Assembly: GCF_026278345.1 (NCBI RefSeq)
Contig: NZ_CP111085.1
Location: forward strand, 124,001-188,000
Direction: 5' to 3'
Length of the DNA stretch: 64,000 nucleotides
Origin: Tellurirhabdus rosea
GTDB lineage: Bacteria > Bacteroidota > Bacteroidia > Cytophagales > Spirosomataceae
The notes under the pieces were generated by a model. The model saw nothing but the letters and a program-made list of their open reading frames with translations. It was not told where the DNA came from and did no database searches. The position numbers were made by a program, and so were the translations under genes. Positions 1 to 8,199 of this stretch are shown one piece after another; position 1 is the first letter of the stretch; the number at the start of each line of letters is the position of its first letter.

Positions 1-453
1 GACGATGAGCTGCTGATGCACAAGATTGCCCGGCGTTACCCCGACGGGGTTCGGTTCCTGAAACATCCGGACGCCATCGTGCAGACCGGGCCGCACCGTT
101 CGCTGTCGGCCTTTTATCACCAGCGGAAACGCTGGGCGAGCAAATGGCGGGCTTACGAAAGCCTCCTGCCCTCGCTGCTGGCGGTGTTTGTTTTCGCCGC
201 CAACGCCGTCGTGCCCGCGGCCCTGCTGGGGTGGGCGTTCGGGGCGTGGTCGGGCGCGGCGGCGCTGGGGCTGCTGTTGGCGAAAAATGTTCCGGAATGG
301 CTGTTTTTGGGTTCGGTTCTGGTATTTTTGCAGAAAAGAAAAGCGGTGCCCTACATCCTGCCCACGCAGCTTTTTTACCCGTTCTACGTCCTCTTTTTCG
401 GACTGGCGGCGCAAAAAAAAGGCTTCCGCTGGAAGGGGCGAGATTTAAACTAG
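1..453 (+). CDS. glycosyltransferase family 2, C-terminal part (gene starts outside the window)
   Basis: The frame is open at base 1 and ends at TAG 451-453, leaving about 150 residues. What remains is the end of a processive GT2 enzyme: an acidic DDEL stretch at the very start and the Q-x-x-R-W acceptor-site motif (QRKRW, residues 41-45 of the visible part). These are followed by about three hydrophobic segments (roughly 56-80, 85-103 and 112-130) that would anchor it in the inner membrane. Such enzymes build or transfer a polysaccharide chain from nucleotide sugars. A polysaccharide deacetylase and a second GT2 follow on the same strand, so all three probably serve one surface-glycan locus. 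The donor sugar cannot be read from the sequence. Confidence 0.85.
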   Translation, partial: DDELLMHKIARRYPDGVRFLKHPDAIVQTGPHRSLSAFYHQRKRWASKWRAYESLLPSLLAVFVFAANAVVPAALLGWAFGAWSGAAALGLLLAKNVPEWLFLGSVLVFLQKRKAVPYILPTQLFYPFYVLFFGLAAQKKGFRWKGRDLN

Positions 454-461
454 TGGTTTGT

Positions 462-545
462 AGTGGATAGTGGTCAGTGGCCCGTGCGCTGCCTCAATCC
501 AAAGCTAGCGAAGCACTAACCCCTGTTCACCGACCACTAACCACT
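462..545. repeat. intergenic foldback, TAGTGG-unit type
   Basis: An imperfect inverted repeat lies between the glycosyltransferase and the deacetylase. The left arm at 462-479 is made of tandem AGTGG/TAGTGG units and pairs with 528-545. Two CTGTTCAC direct repeats lie in and after the right arm. It has the same architecture as the other foldbacks in this window but a different unit. The loop contains AGCTAGCGAAGC, similar to the GC-rich tips of the others. Confidence 0.6.
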
Positions 546-561
546 GTTCACTTATACAACT

Positions 562-1188
562 TTGTTCTTACATAAATCCAACCTTCTGCTTCGCGCGCTG
601 TACCCGCGGTTTCGCTGGCGTCTGCCGACCCGCGATAAAGTCATCTACCTGACTTTCGACGACGGTCCCATTCCGGACGTAACGGAGTTTGTGCTGGAAA
701 CGCTGGCGCAGTACGGGGCCCAAGCGACCTTTTTCTGCATTGGGGATAATGTCCGGAAGAATCCGGCGGTGTTCGGGCAGGTGAAGCAGCGGGGGCATCT
801 GATTGGAAACCATACTTTCAACCACCTGAACGGCTGGAAAACGGAAGACGCGGTTTACCTCGACAATTTCCGGCAGTGTCAGGCCGTACTGGGCGTTCCG
901 ACGCGGGTGATGCGGCCGCCTTACGGCCGGATTCGCCGGTCGCAGGCCACCGAAGTGCTCAAATCGCACGAGGTAGTGATGTGGGACGTGCTGACGGGCG
1001 ATTTTTCGCCGGAACTGACGCCGGAAACGGTGCTTCGCAAAACGATTCAATACACCGAACCGGGGTCCATTCTGGTCTTCCACGACAGCCTCAAAGCCCG
1101 CCGGAACCTGGAATACGCCCTGCCCCGAACCCTGCAGCATTTCGCCGAACAGTCTTACCGGTTCGAGATTTTACCCTTTGGCGCATGA
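562..1188 (+). CDS. polysaccharide deacetylase (NodB/CE4 family)
   Basis: A 208-residue protein that is almost entirely a NodB homology domain. Visible motifs are TFDDGP near residue 31 (the catalytic Asp and metal-binding Asp), HTFNH (the H-x3-H metal ligands) near 83, and RPPYGR near 118. The family removes N-acetyl groups from chitin-like or peptidoglycan-like polymers using a divalent metal. The start is TTG at 562. An in-frame TAA at 538-540 blocks extension, and no ATG occurs before the conserved core. There is no obvious signal peptide. The stop codon overlaps the ATG of the next glycosyltransferase (ATGA at 1185-1188), which points to translational coupling and a common job in glycan synthesis or modification. 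Confidence 0.88.
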   Translation: MFLHKSNLLLRALYPRFRWRLPTRDKVIYLTFDDGPIPDVTEFVLETLAQYGAQATFFCIGDNVRKNPAVFGQVKQRGHLIGNHTFNHLNGWKTEDAVYLDNFRQCQAVLGVPTRVMRPPYGRIRRSQATEVLKSHEVVMWDVLTGDFSPELTPETVLRKTIQYTEPGSILVFHDSLKARRNLEYALPRTLQHFAEQSYRFEILPFGA

Positions 1189-2195
1189 TTGAAGTCAGCA
1201 TTCTGATTGCCGCCCGTAACGAAGAAGTCAATATCCGCCGCTGCCTCGACAGCCTCGACCGGCTCGATTATCCCAAAGACCGCCTCGAAATCCTGATTGG
1301 CAACGACCGTTCGGAAGACGCGACCAGCGCCGTTGTCCAGCACTATTTACCCACCCGGCCCCACCTGCGACTGTTCGACATCACCGAACGGGTGGGCAGT
1401 CAGGCGGGCAAATCGAACGTCCTGGCGCAACTGGCGCGACGGGCGCAGGGGCAATTCCTGCTGTTCACGGATGCCGACGTAGCCGTTGCGCCCACCTGGG
1501 TCAGCCAGATGCTCCAGTCGTTCGGGCCTTCGGAAGTGGGTATCGTCACGGGTTGTACGCAGATCATCGGCCAATCGGCTTTTGAGCGGTGCCAGGCGGT
1601 GGAATGGCTGTATGCGCAGTGGATTCTCAAGCAGTTTGCCGATTGGGGCATTCCGGTGACGGCGATGGGCAACAACATGGCGGTCCGGCGGGAGGCGTAC
1701 GAAAAAACGGGTGGGTACGAGCATCTGCCGTTCTCGGTCGTGGAGGATTACCAGCTTTTGCACGCCGTTTTACAGCAGGGTTACACGTTTGCCCACCGCT
1801 TCGACGAAGGCGTACTGGCCACTACCCTGCCCATGCGCGACGGGCTTTCGTGGCTCCGGCAGCGAAAACGGTGGATGGTGGGCGCTTTTCAGACGCAGTG
1901 GTATTTCATTCTGCTTTTTCTGGCGCAGGCGCTCTGGTACCCGCTGCTCATTCTGCTCTCGCTATGGAACCCGGCGCTGGCACTGGGGCTTTTCACGGGC
2001 AAACTGATCGGGCAAACGCTGCATGCCGCCTACGTCCTCAACCGGATCCGCCGCCGCGATCTCTGGCGAACGTTACCCCTATACGAACCTTTTGTGCAGG
2101 TTAGCTCGTTACTATCGCTGATTTATTTCCTGTTACCAACGAAAGTAATCTGGAAAGGCCGGGACTTCGGATCGTCAACTGCTGTCCGCGGTTAA
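1185..2195 (+). CDS. glycosyltransferase family 2, membrane-bound
   Basis: A 336-residue GT2 enzyme. The start at ATG 1185 is chosen because it overlaps the deacetylase stop and gives the canonical N-terminus (MIEVSILIAARNEE). The GT-A fold is marked by the NDRS segment, the D-x-D motif FTDADVAV, the GNNMAVRR segment, the acidic VVEDYQ motif and the acceptor motif QRKRW. Two or three transmembrane helices follow in the last 100 residues. It resembles inner-membrane enzymes that elongate or decorate surface polysaccharides. The product is unknown. Together with the partial glycosyltransferase at the window start it brackets the deacetylase. Confidence 0.88.
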   Translation: MIEVSILIAARNEEVNIRRCLDSLDRLDYPKDRLEILIGNDRSEDATSAVVQHYLPTRPHLRLFDITERVGSQAGKSNVLAQLARRAQGQFLLFTDADVAVAPTWVSQMLQSFGPSEVGIVTGCTQIIGQSAFERCQAVEWLYAQWILKQFADWGIPVTAMGNNMAVRREAYEKTGGYEHLPFSVVEDYQLLHAVLQQGYTFAHRFDEGVLATTLPMRDGLSWLRQRKRWMVGAFQTQWYFILLFLAQALWYPLLILLSLWNPALALGLFTGKLIGQTLHAAYVLNRIRRRDLWRTLPLYEPFVQVSSLLSLIYFLLPTKVIWKGRDFGSSTAVRG

Positions 2196-2267
2196 AAACG
2201 AAAACACCGGTCGAAGCCCTAACCAGCTTTATCAAAAAACAACCCGCCTGCCGGGATTAAAAATAGA

Positions 2268-3050
2268 ATGACATTCATCGATACCCACGCACACTTCTAC
2301 GACGCCCAGTTTACCGGGGAGTTCGACCCGTTTGTCGCCCGCGCCGACGAGGCGGGCATTGAACAAATCTGGCTGCCCAACTGCGCCCGGGAAACCATGA
2401 ACGATTTGATGGCGCTCGCCGACCGGCTGCCCGGCCGCTGCCTGCCCATGACGGGCCTCCATCCCTGCTACGTCACCGAAACCGTGGAGGACGAACTGGC
2501 CGCCGTGGAAGACTGGCTTCACCGGCATCCGTTTCCGATGATCGGCGAAATCGGCCTGGATTTTTACTGGGACATGACCCACGTGGAGCGCCAGTTCGAG
2601 GCGTTCAAAACGCAGCTGGCCTGGGCCTCCCGCCACCGGCTTCCGGTATCGATGCACACCCGGTCGGGTCACGACCGCAACGCTTTCGCCGAAGCCGCCG
2701 ATCTGATCGAAAAACTGGCCCTGCCCAACCTGACGGGCATTTTTCACTGTTTCGTTGGGACGCTGGACGAGGCGCAGCGGGCCGTGGAGATGGGTTTCAA
2801 ACTCGGCATTGGCGGGGTCGTTACCTTCAAAAACGGCGGCCTCGACAAGGTAATCCCGCATATCGGCCTCGAACACCTCGTGCTGGAGACGGACGCCCCT
2901 TACCTGGCCCCCGTTCCCTACCGCGGCATACGCAACGAACCCGCTTACATTCCGCTCATCGCCCAGCGCATCGCCGACCTCCAGCAACGCCCCCTGGCGG
3001 AAGTTGCGGCGGTGACGACGGCTAACGCACGTAGAATGATTGAATTTTGA
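2268..3050 (+). CDS. TatD family metal-dependent hydrolase
   Basis: A 260-residue TIM-barrel metallohydrolase, full length for the family. The metal ligands are all visible: DTHAHFYD at the N-terminus, GEIGLD (Glu), SMHTRSG (His), FHCFVG (His) and LETDAPYLAP (Asp). TatD proteins are cytoplasmic 3'-5' DNA exonucleases or phosphodiesterases, but the natural substrate of most bacterial copies is unsettled. The last codons (RRMIEF-stop) lie inside the left arm of the intergenic foldback that separates this gene from the asparaginase gene. Confidence 0.93.
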   Translation: MTFIDTHAHFYDAQFTGEFDPFVARADEAGIEQIWLPNCARETMNDLMALADRLPGRCLPMTGLHPCYVTETVEDELAAVEDWLHRHPFPMIGEIGLDFYWDMTHVERQFEAFKTQLAWASRHRLPVSMHTRSGHDRNAFAEAADLIEKLALPNLTGIFHCFVGTLDEAQRAVEMGFKLGIGGVVTFKNGGLDKVIPHIGLEHLVLETDAPYLAPVPYRGIRNEPAYIPLIAQRIADLQQRPLAEVAAVTTANARRMIEF

Positions 3051-3153
3051 ATGTTGAATGACTGAAAATACAGCAGAGCTAATCATCTATAGCGGTGGAC
3101 AGCCATTCAACCTTTCAAAATTCAATCATTCAACATTCAATCATTCAACATTC
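3034..3153. repeat. intergenic foldback, TTGAATGA-unit type (tatD-ansA junction)
   Basis: The left arm (about 3034-3066) and right arm (about 3115-3153) are built from 7-8 nt units of the form ATTGAATG/TTGAATG and their complements, CATTCAATC/CATTCAACA. The left arm overlaps the last codons of the TatD gene and the right arm runs up to the ATG of the asparaginase gene at 3156. The apical part contains AGAGCTAATC and TATAGCGG. Between two genes on the same strand it could act as a partial terminator or an mRNA-stabilising hairpin. Confidence 0.65.
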
Positions 3154-3155
3154 CC

Positions 3156-4220
3156 ATGTATCGCACCGTCCATATCAATCCGGCCCTGCCCAATCAGCCC
3201 CGTTCGTCCGTTCTGGTGATCTATACCGGCGGGACGCTGGGCATGGTGTACGACCGCCATAACGACCAGCTGATTCCTTTCGATTTTGAGCAGATTCTGG
3301 ACCGGGTGCCCGAAATCCGGCGGCTGGATTTCGAACTGACCGTCATCACGCTCAACCACCTGATCGATTCCTCGGATATGCACCCCACGATCTGGATCGA
3401 CCTGGGCCGCATCATTCTGAAGAATTATCAGGATTACGACAGCTTCGTGATTCTGCACGGGACGGATACGATGGCCTACACCGCCTCGGCCCTCAGCTAT
3501 CTGCTCGAAGGGCTCAACAAGCCGGTGATTCTGACCGGAGCGCAGCTGCCCATCGGCGTTGCCCGGACCGACGCGCGGGAGAATTTCATCACGGCTCTGG
3601 AAATTGCGGCGGCCCAGCAGGACGGCAAGCCGCTGGTGCCCGAAGTGTGCATTTACTTCAACTCGCTGCTCCTGCGCGGCAACCGGGCGAAGAAAAAGGA
3701 AAGCGTTCATTTCAACGCTTTTCAGTCCGAAAATTACCCGCATCTGGCCATGGCCGGGGTCCGGATTGAGTACAATACGCCGTTCATTGCCCCGTATCAT
3801 CCGGAGGCGACGCTGCGGCTGCACGAAAAAATGGACACGAACGTGGTGGTGCTGCCCCTCTTCCCCGGTATCAGCGAGTCGGTGATGGATTCCGTTTTGC
3901 ACATTCCGGGTCTGCGCGGCGTAGTGCTGGAAACGTTTGGAGCCGGAAACGCCCCGACCAGCCCCTGGTTTCTGGACAGTCTGAAACGGGCGCTCGACGC
4001 CGGGCTGGTGCTGTTCAACGTGTCCCAGTGCGACGGCGGGCGGGTGACCCAGGGCCGTTACCAGACCAGCAAACTCCTCGAACGCATCGGCGTGGTGAGT
4101 GGAGCTGACATTACGATGGAAGCCGCCATCACGAAAATGATGTTTGTGCTGGCCCAGGAATCCGATGGGCAGGTTATCCGGAAACGCCTCGGGGAGCCGA
4201 TCTGCGGAGAAATGGGATGA
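3156..4220 (+). CDS. ansA: type I (cytoplasmic) L-asparaginase
   Basis: A 354-residue asparaginase that hydrolyses L-asparagine to aspartate and ammonia. Both threonine motifs are present: YTGGTLGMV near residue 28 and the second motif LHGTDTMAYTASAL near residue 103. The TGAQLPIG segment follows. There is no signal peptide, which fits the cytoplasmic type I enzyme rather than the periplasmic type II. The ATG at 3156 lies 3 nt after the foldback arm. A perfect 17-bp hairpin immediately downstream (4225-4270) separates this gene from the convergent STN operon. Confidence 0.93.
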   Translation: MYRTVHINPALPNQPRSSVLVIYTGGTLGMVYDRHNDQLIPFDFEQILDRVPEIRRLDFELTVITLNHLIDSSDMHPTIWIDLGRIILKNYQDYDSFVILHGTDTMAYTASALSYLLEGLNKPVILTGAQLPIGVARTDARENFITALEIAAAQQDGKPLVPEVCIYFNSLLLRGNRAKKKESVHFNAFQSENYPHLAMAGVRIEYNTPFIAPYHPEATLRLHEKMDTNVVVLPLFPGISESVMDSVLHIPGLRGVVLETFGAGNAPTSPWFLDSLKRALDAGLVLFNVSQCDGGRVTQGRYQTSKLLERIGVVSGADITMEAAITKMMFVLAQESDGQVIRKRLGEPICGEMG

Positions 4221-4224
4221 GTGA

Positions 4225-4270
4225 CCGCCAGTCGCTTCGCCCCATCAGAGAGCGGCGAAGCGACTGGCGG
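4225..4270. terminator. bidirectional hairpin between convergent genes
   Basis: Perfect 17-bp arms, 4225-4241 and 4254-4270, with a 12-nt loop. The stem contains CGCTTCGCC paired with GGCGAAGCG, the same tip sequence seen in several foldbacks of this window. It sits 5 nt after the ansA stop and 6 nt before the end of the leftward STN gene, so it can end transcripts from both sides. No U-tract follows, so it may not be a classical intrinsic terminator. Confidence 0.6.
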
Positions 4271-4275
4271 GTGGC

Positions 4276-6234
4276 CTACAGACCAATCCGCACCGCGCCC
4301 TGAAACCCGATCCAGCCATCCCAGCGGTTGTTGCGGGAGGTAAACTGCGTATCGAACAGCGGAACGTCGATCCGGGTGGTCGGCTTGTCCGTAGAACGGG
4401 TGGTGAAGAAAGCGTTGAAGGTAGGTCCGGCGGCCAGATAAATTCCTTTGGCCAGCCGTCTTTCGATAGCCGGAATCAGGCGGATGTGCGTGTGGCCGTC
4501 ATCGTACCGGCGGTCGCGGGGGAAATGGTACAGGCCGATCAGGTCCGTATTGAGCATCCAGCCCCGACCAAAGTCAAAGGCGCGGCCCAGTCCGTAACCC
4601 AGGCTCAGATTGGTGTAGCCGGGCCGGTTGAAATTGGTCCCGATGGTCAGGATGTTGTAAAACTTACGGTGCCCGGTTTTCAGCGTCAGGTTACCGGCGT
4701 TCACTTCGTCGGTCGAGGCCTCGAGGCGCAGGTAGCCGTCGCGGACGAAGCTAAGCAGGCCAATCGGGGCTTTTTCGGAGTCTTTGGCGACGTTGATGAG
4801 GCCGATCTGCCGTCCACCGGTCACGGTTCCCGCGACGTTCAGAAAACCGCTGATCTGGTTTCCGTGGAGATGCCCCCCGACCGCATTCAGGAATCCGGCA
4901 ATCTGCCAGCCCCGCATTTCCTGCCCGACCACGTTGCCGAATCCGGCGATCTGCAGCCCCTGCACCCGATTTTTAACGACGTTGATAAAGCCCGCCGCCT
5001 GCAACGCCTGAGCGTCCTGTCCGACCACGTTCATGAATCCGGCGGCCTGAATGCCCCGGTTGGCATTCTGAGCGACGTAATTAAAAAAGCCCGCCGCCTG
5101 CACACCTTCAACCGACCCGCCGACCGCGTTGCCAAAACCGGCCGCCTGCACGCCGAAGTTGTTCAGCCGGTTCACATTCACGAAGCCCGCCGCCTGCACC
5201 CCGCTCGTATTTCCGGCTACGATGTTGGAAAAGCCGGAAAGCTGCAGTCCGGTTACATTGCCCTGCACCACGTTCAGGAAGCCGCCCAGTTCAAGCGCGG
5301 AGACGCCCAGCGAATACCCCGCCAGGATGTTGAAGGAGTAGCGATTGATGACCCGTCCGCTCAGCGTGTGGTTGGTTCCCACAAACGGCACCAGCGAAAC
5401 CTGGAAATCCCGGTAAAGCGTATCGCCGCTCAGGTTGGCCTCGTGGATCGCCTGTTTCTTAGTCAGCAGCCAGTCCATGAACTCCTCCTTGCTCCGGCGC
5501 AAATCCTCCTTCGTTCGCTCCCAGTCCGTCACCCGGGTGGTCATGGTCGTATCGGTCGCGACCGTCACCGAGACGGGCGGCGTTGCCACGAGCGGACGAA
5601 CCGTGTCGGCCACCATCCGGACCGTCATCGTCCGGGAGGGCGCCTCCTTCAGCGGCGAGGCCGCCAGCCGGATGTCCACCGACTGGGAACGCCGCCCGTT
5701 GACCGTGACCGATTCACCATAGTAGTATTTTTTGCGAACCTCCAGTTTGACGGAAGCCTGTTCGGCGGGAATTTTCAGGCGGTAATAGCCGTACGGATTG
5801 CTGACGGTCGAGGCCAGCGTGGTTTTTTCGTAGATACTGGCCTGGGCGATGCGGCTGCCGGTTTGGCGGTCCAGAATGTAGCCATCCAGAATAAAGCTTT
5901 TCGGTTCTTCCCCCGGGAGGTCCGCCCGCAGCAGAATGACGTGGTTGCCGCGCGATTTGTAGGTCACCGTTCCCCGGAAAAGCTGCGTGAGCACCGACCG
6001 GACCGCGGCGTTGCTGGCCCGGACCGACACCAGGGTATTTTCGTTGATCAGCGCGGAATTATAGGAAAAAGTGAAGTTACCGGCCCGGCTGATGATGTTC
6101 AGGGCCGACCCCAGGCGTTCGTTCTGAATGGAGACGGAAATGATGCGGTCCAGTGGGGGGGGCGCCGCCTGCAGAGACGCCGCAAGCAGAAGAAAAAGGC
6201 CCGTCAGAAGGCTTCGGAAGGTATTCATGTTCAT
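4276..6234 (-). CDS. STN / carboxypeptidase-regulatory-like protein with LA_2272-type surface repeats
   Basis: A 652-residue exported protein with an N-terminal signal peptide ending near LQA. An STN domain follows at about residues 30-105 (SVSIQNERLGSALNIIS), then a carboxypeptidase-regulatory-like beta domain at about 113-190. After a linker come nine or ten copies of a roughly 21-residue repeat of the form G-x-Q-x-A-G-F-x-N-x-V (about residues 305-490). The C-terminal 130 residues look like beta-barrel strands. The repeats resemble the LA_2272 surface repeat family. It is the third gene of a sigma/FecR operon, 45 nt after fecR, the position usually held by a TonB receptor. I infer an outer-membrane signalling or surface role. 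The start could be ATG 6234 or 6228. Confidence 0.75.
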   Translation of the reverse strand: MNMNTFRSLLTGLFLLLAASLQAAPPPLDRIISVSIQNERLGSALNIISRAGNFTFSYNSALINENTLVSVRASNAAVRSVLTQLFRGTVTYKSRGNHVILLRADLPGEEPKSFILDGYILDRQTGSRIAQASIYEKTTLASTVSNPYGYYRLKIPAEQASVKLEVRKKYYYGESVTVNGRRSQSVDIRLAASPLKEAPSRTMTVRMVADTVRPLVATPPVSVTVATDTTMTTRVTDWERTKEDLRRSKEEFMDWLLTKKQAIHEANLSGDTLYRDFQVSLVPFVGTNHTLSGRVINRYSFNILAGYSLGVSALELGGFLNVVQGNVTGLQLSGFSNIVAGNTSGVQAAGFVNVNRLNNFGVQAAGFGNAVGGSVEGVQAAGFFNYVAQNANRGIQAAGFMNVVGQDAQALQAAGFINVVKNRVQGLQIAGFGNVVGQEMRGWQIAGFLNAVGGHLHGNQISGFLNVAGTVTGGRQIGLINVAKDSEKAPIGLLSFVRDGYLRLEASTDEVNAGNLTLKTGHRKFYNILTIGTNFNRPGYTNLSLGYGLGRAFDFGRGWMLNTDLIGLYHFPRDRRYDDGHTHIRLIPAIERRLAKGIYLAAGPTFNAFFTTRSTDKPTTRIDVPLFDTQFTSRNNRWDGWIGFQGAVRIGL

Positions 6235-6279
6235 TAGTCGTTTGGTCTAAGACACCCGTTGCGGGCGTGTCCCCTACGT

Positions 6280-7347
6280 CTACTGGCAAGATTCTCCTTC
6301 GAGTACGAAACTTTCTCCATCACGGCGCAGACGCAGACCGAGCGATTCGGCCGTAACGTTCAGCACATACTCCGCACTGTCGCGGTACTCAAAACTGGAA
6401 TTCAGGCGGCAATCGGCCAGCGCCGGGTTGCCCAGCCTAATTTCGACGCGGTAGGTTTCGGAAAGCGTCCGGATGACGTCGGCCAGCCGTTCGTTGTCAA
6501 AGGTAATTTTTCCCGTCTGGTACGCCAGCGCATTGGGGTCGAGGCGGGGTGCTTTCCGGATGGTGTCCTTCGAGGCGTCGTAGGCGGCCTGTTCGTTTTT
6601 GGCCAGCACGATGCGCTGTTGGCGGACGGCAAACTGCACTTTCCCGGTTTTGACCGTCACGCGGACGTTCTCATCGTAGGCCCGGACGCCGAACGACGTT
6701 CCCAGCACCTGAACCGTGGCTCCTTTGGCCCGAATCCGGAAAGGCCGGGCCGGGTCCGGTTTCACGTCGAAAAAGGCTTCACCGCTCAGCACCACCTCGC
6801 GGCTGCTGTCGGCAAACATGGTGGGATAGCTCAGACGGCTGTTGCGGTTCAGCACCACGCGGCTGCCGTCGGGCAGAACCCGTTCGACGGTTTCCTGCCG
6901 ACTGCTGACGGCCAGTTGCGGGGGCGGGCCTTCGGGCTGGGCCCGTTGCCAGACCGTCCACCCGATACCCAGCAGCAGCACGACCGCCGCCGCTACGCGC
7001 CAGTAGGTCCGCCAGCCGGGAGCGGGGCGGGAAGCCGGCATCGGCCGGACCACCGTTTCGGCGGGTGCCGCCTCCGTGGCGGGGCGGGCGGCTTCGGGCA
7101 ACGCAGCCATTTTTCCTTTCAGCTTTAGCCAGGCGGCATCCGTATCCACCGGTGCGGGCGGCTGGGGAGCGGATTTGACCGACGAGGCGGCCTCCCAGAT
7201 CCGGCTGAACCGTTCGTATTCGGCCCGATCGGTTTCGTTTTCCGAAAGCCCGCGACGAACCGCTGCCGATTCCTGCGAATCGGTTTCGCCCGCCAGGAAT
7301 TTTCCAAGCAGGTCGTCGTTCATCCGGTTTTCGGGCTGTTCGGCCAT
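6280..7347 (-). CDS. FecR family anti-sigma factor
   Basis: A 355-residue protein with a cytoplasmic N-terminal sigma-binding region (about 1-110), one transmembrane helix (about 117-133), a periplasmic FecR domain (about 150-250; LPDGSRVVLNRNSRLSYP and GEAFFDV are typical) and a C-terminal DUF4974 domain (about 280-352; ITFDNERLADVIRTLSE). The family holds its ECF sigma factor inactive, or activates it, according to a signal passed from an outer-membrane STN-containing protein. It lies 46 nt downstream of the sigma-factor gene and directly upstream of the STN protein, in the order expected for this cell-surface signalling system. Confidence 0.93.
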   Translation of the reverse strand: MAEQPENRMNDDLLGKFLAGETDSQESAAVRRGLSENETDRAEYERFSRIWEAASSVKSAPQPPAPVDTDAAWLKLKGKMAALPEAARPATEAAPAETVVRPMPASRPAPGWRTYWRVAAAVVLLLGIGWTVWQRAQPEGPPPQLAVSSRQETVERVLPDGSRVVLNRNSRLSYPTMFADSSREVVLSGEAFFDVKPDPARPFRIRAKGATVQVLGTSFGVRAYDENVRVTVKTGKVQFAVRQQRIVLAKNEQAAYDASKDTIRKAPRLDPNALAYQTGKITFDNERLADVIRTLSETYRVEIRLGNPALADCRLNSSFEYRDSAEYVLNVTAESLGLRLRRDGESFVLEGESCQ

Positions 7348-7393
7348 AGTAAGGTAAACCTTTCGGTCAGGCTTTTACTAATTATAATCCGGG

Positions 7394-7978
7394 TTACATT
7401 AACCCTAAAAAGCTAAATTCAATCAACAGAAGCGGCAAATAATCAGCCAGTTCCGTCCGTAATATGCGCAATGCTTTTCCGATCTGATTTTCCACCGTTT
7501 TGATGGATAAACCAAGTCGTTCCGCAATTTCTCCGTATTTCAACTCTTCAAAACGACTCATTTCAAAAATAATCCGGCACTGGGTCGGCAATTTCTGAAT
7601 GGCGTTCTGCAAGTGCACCGACAATTCATCGGCAATCAGGGTCTGGCTGGGTGCTTCGGCCGACTGCATCTGCAACTCGACCGAAGCCTGCTGCTGGTAT
7701 TCGGCCTGTACGGCCGCATGCCGGATGCGGTTGAGACATCGGTTATGTACCGCCCGGTACAGGTACGATTTTAACGAAACCTGAATATCCAGCGTTTCCC
7801 GCTTTTCCCAGACCGTTAAAAACACGGCCTGCACCGTTTCTTCGGCATCGTCCCAGTCTTTCACGTACGTATAGGCGTATTGACAAAGCGCATTGTAAAA
7901 CTGTCTGAACACCTGTTCAAACGTTTTTTCGTCGCCCTGCCGGATAGCGGTTAGTACGTCCTGTTCTGAGATTTGCAC
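7394..7978 (-). CDS. ECF RNA polymerase sigma factor (FecI/RpoE-like, Bacteroidota type)
   Basis: A 194-residue sigma factor with region 2 (about 20-90; DWDDAEETVQAVFLTVWE) and region 4 (about 125-180; LPTQCRIIFEMSRFEELKYGEIAERLGLSIKTVENQI, helix-turn-helix). It should direct RNA polymerase to its own operon and unknown targets, under control of the FecR protein encoded next. A consensus minus-7 element (TAGATTTG, 8004-8011 on this strand) lies about 26 nt upstream of the start codon. Confidence 0.93.
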   Translation of the reverse strand: MQISEQDVLTAIRQGDEKTFEQVFRQFYNALCQYAYTYVKDWDDAEETVQAVFLTVWEKRETLDIQVSLKSYLYRAVHNRCLNRIRHAAVQAEYQQQASVELQMQSAEAPSQTLIADELSVHLQNAIQKLPTQCRIIFEMSRFEELKYGEIAERLGLSIKTVENQIGKALRILRTELADYLPLLLIEFSFLGLM

Positions 7979-8003
7979 CGGAGAATATCGGTTTTTACGA
8001 GCG

Positions 8004-8011
8004 CAAATCTA
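8004..8011 (-). promoter_or_regulatory. candidate Bacteroidota minus-7 promoter element for the sigma/FecR operon
   Basis: On the minus strand the sequence reads TAGATTTG, matching the Bacteroidota minus-7 consensus TAnnTTTG. It would start transcription near 7997, about 19 nt before the sigma start codon. No good TTG is found at the usual minus-33 distance, so the promoter may need an activator or an alternative sigma factor. Confidence 0.45.
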
Positions 8012-8123
8012 CACTTCTTTTTGGTTTGAACCCTACTTTCTACGCTATGACACGTGAACGGTCCATTCCCCCTATGAGCGGATACTCTTTTTTTCGGAGA
8101 GAAATCAATTTTATTTTAAAGGA

Positions 8124-8155
8124 TTGTAATTCTTATTTCTATTTCAATAGATTTG
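8124..8155 (+). promoter_or_regulatory. candidate Bacteroidota housekeeping promoter (minus-33 TTG, minus-7 TAGATTTG)
   Basis: TTG at 8124-8126 is followed after 21 nt by TAGATTTG at 8148-8155. Both elements and the spacing fit the TTG-N19-21-TAnnTTTG promoter of Bacteroidota. Transcription would start near 8162, giving a leader of about 38 nt before the ATG at 8200. The surrounding 100 bp are strongly AT-rich against a GC-rich background. Confidence 0.6.
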
Positions 8156-8199
8156 CATCAATCATTCAATAACAATAACCAGTTTTTAAATTTAATTTT

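Noticed and set aside
3034-3153. TTGAATGA-type repeats considered as CRISPR or phage attachment sites
   Set aside because: The units are contiguous and arranged as a foldback, and similar structures occur at many ordinary gene junctions with no integrase.
4486-6237. 583-codon plus-strand open frame opposite the STN protein
   Set aside because: The minus strand has the STN and repeat protein with signal peptide and operon context. The plus translation is an Arg/His-rich shadow.
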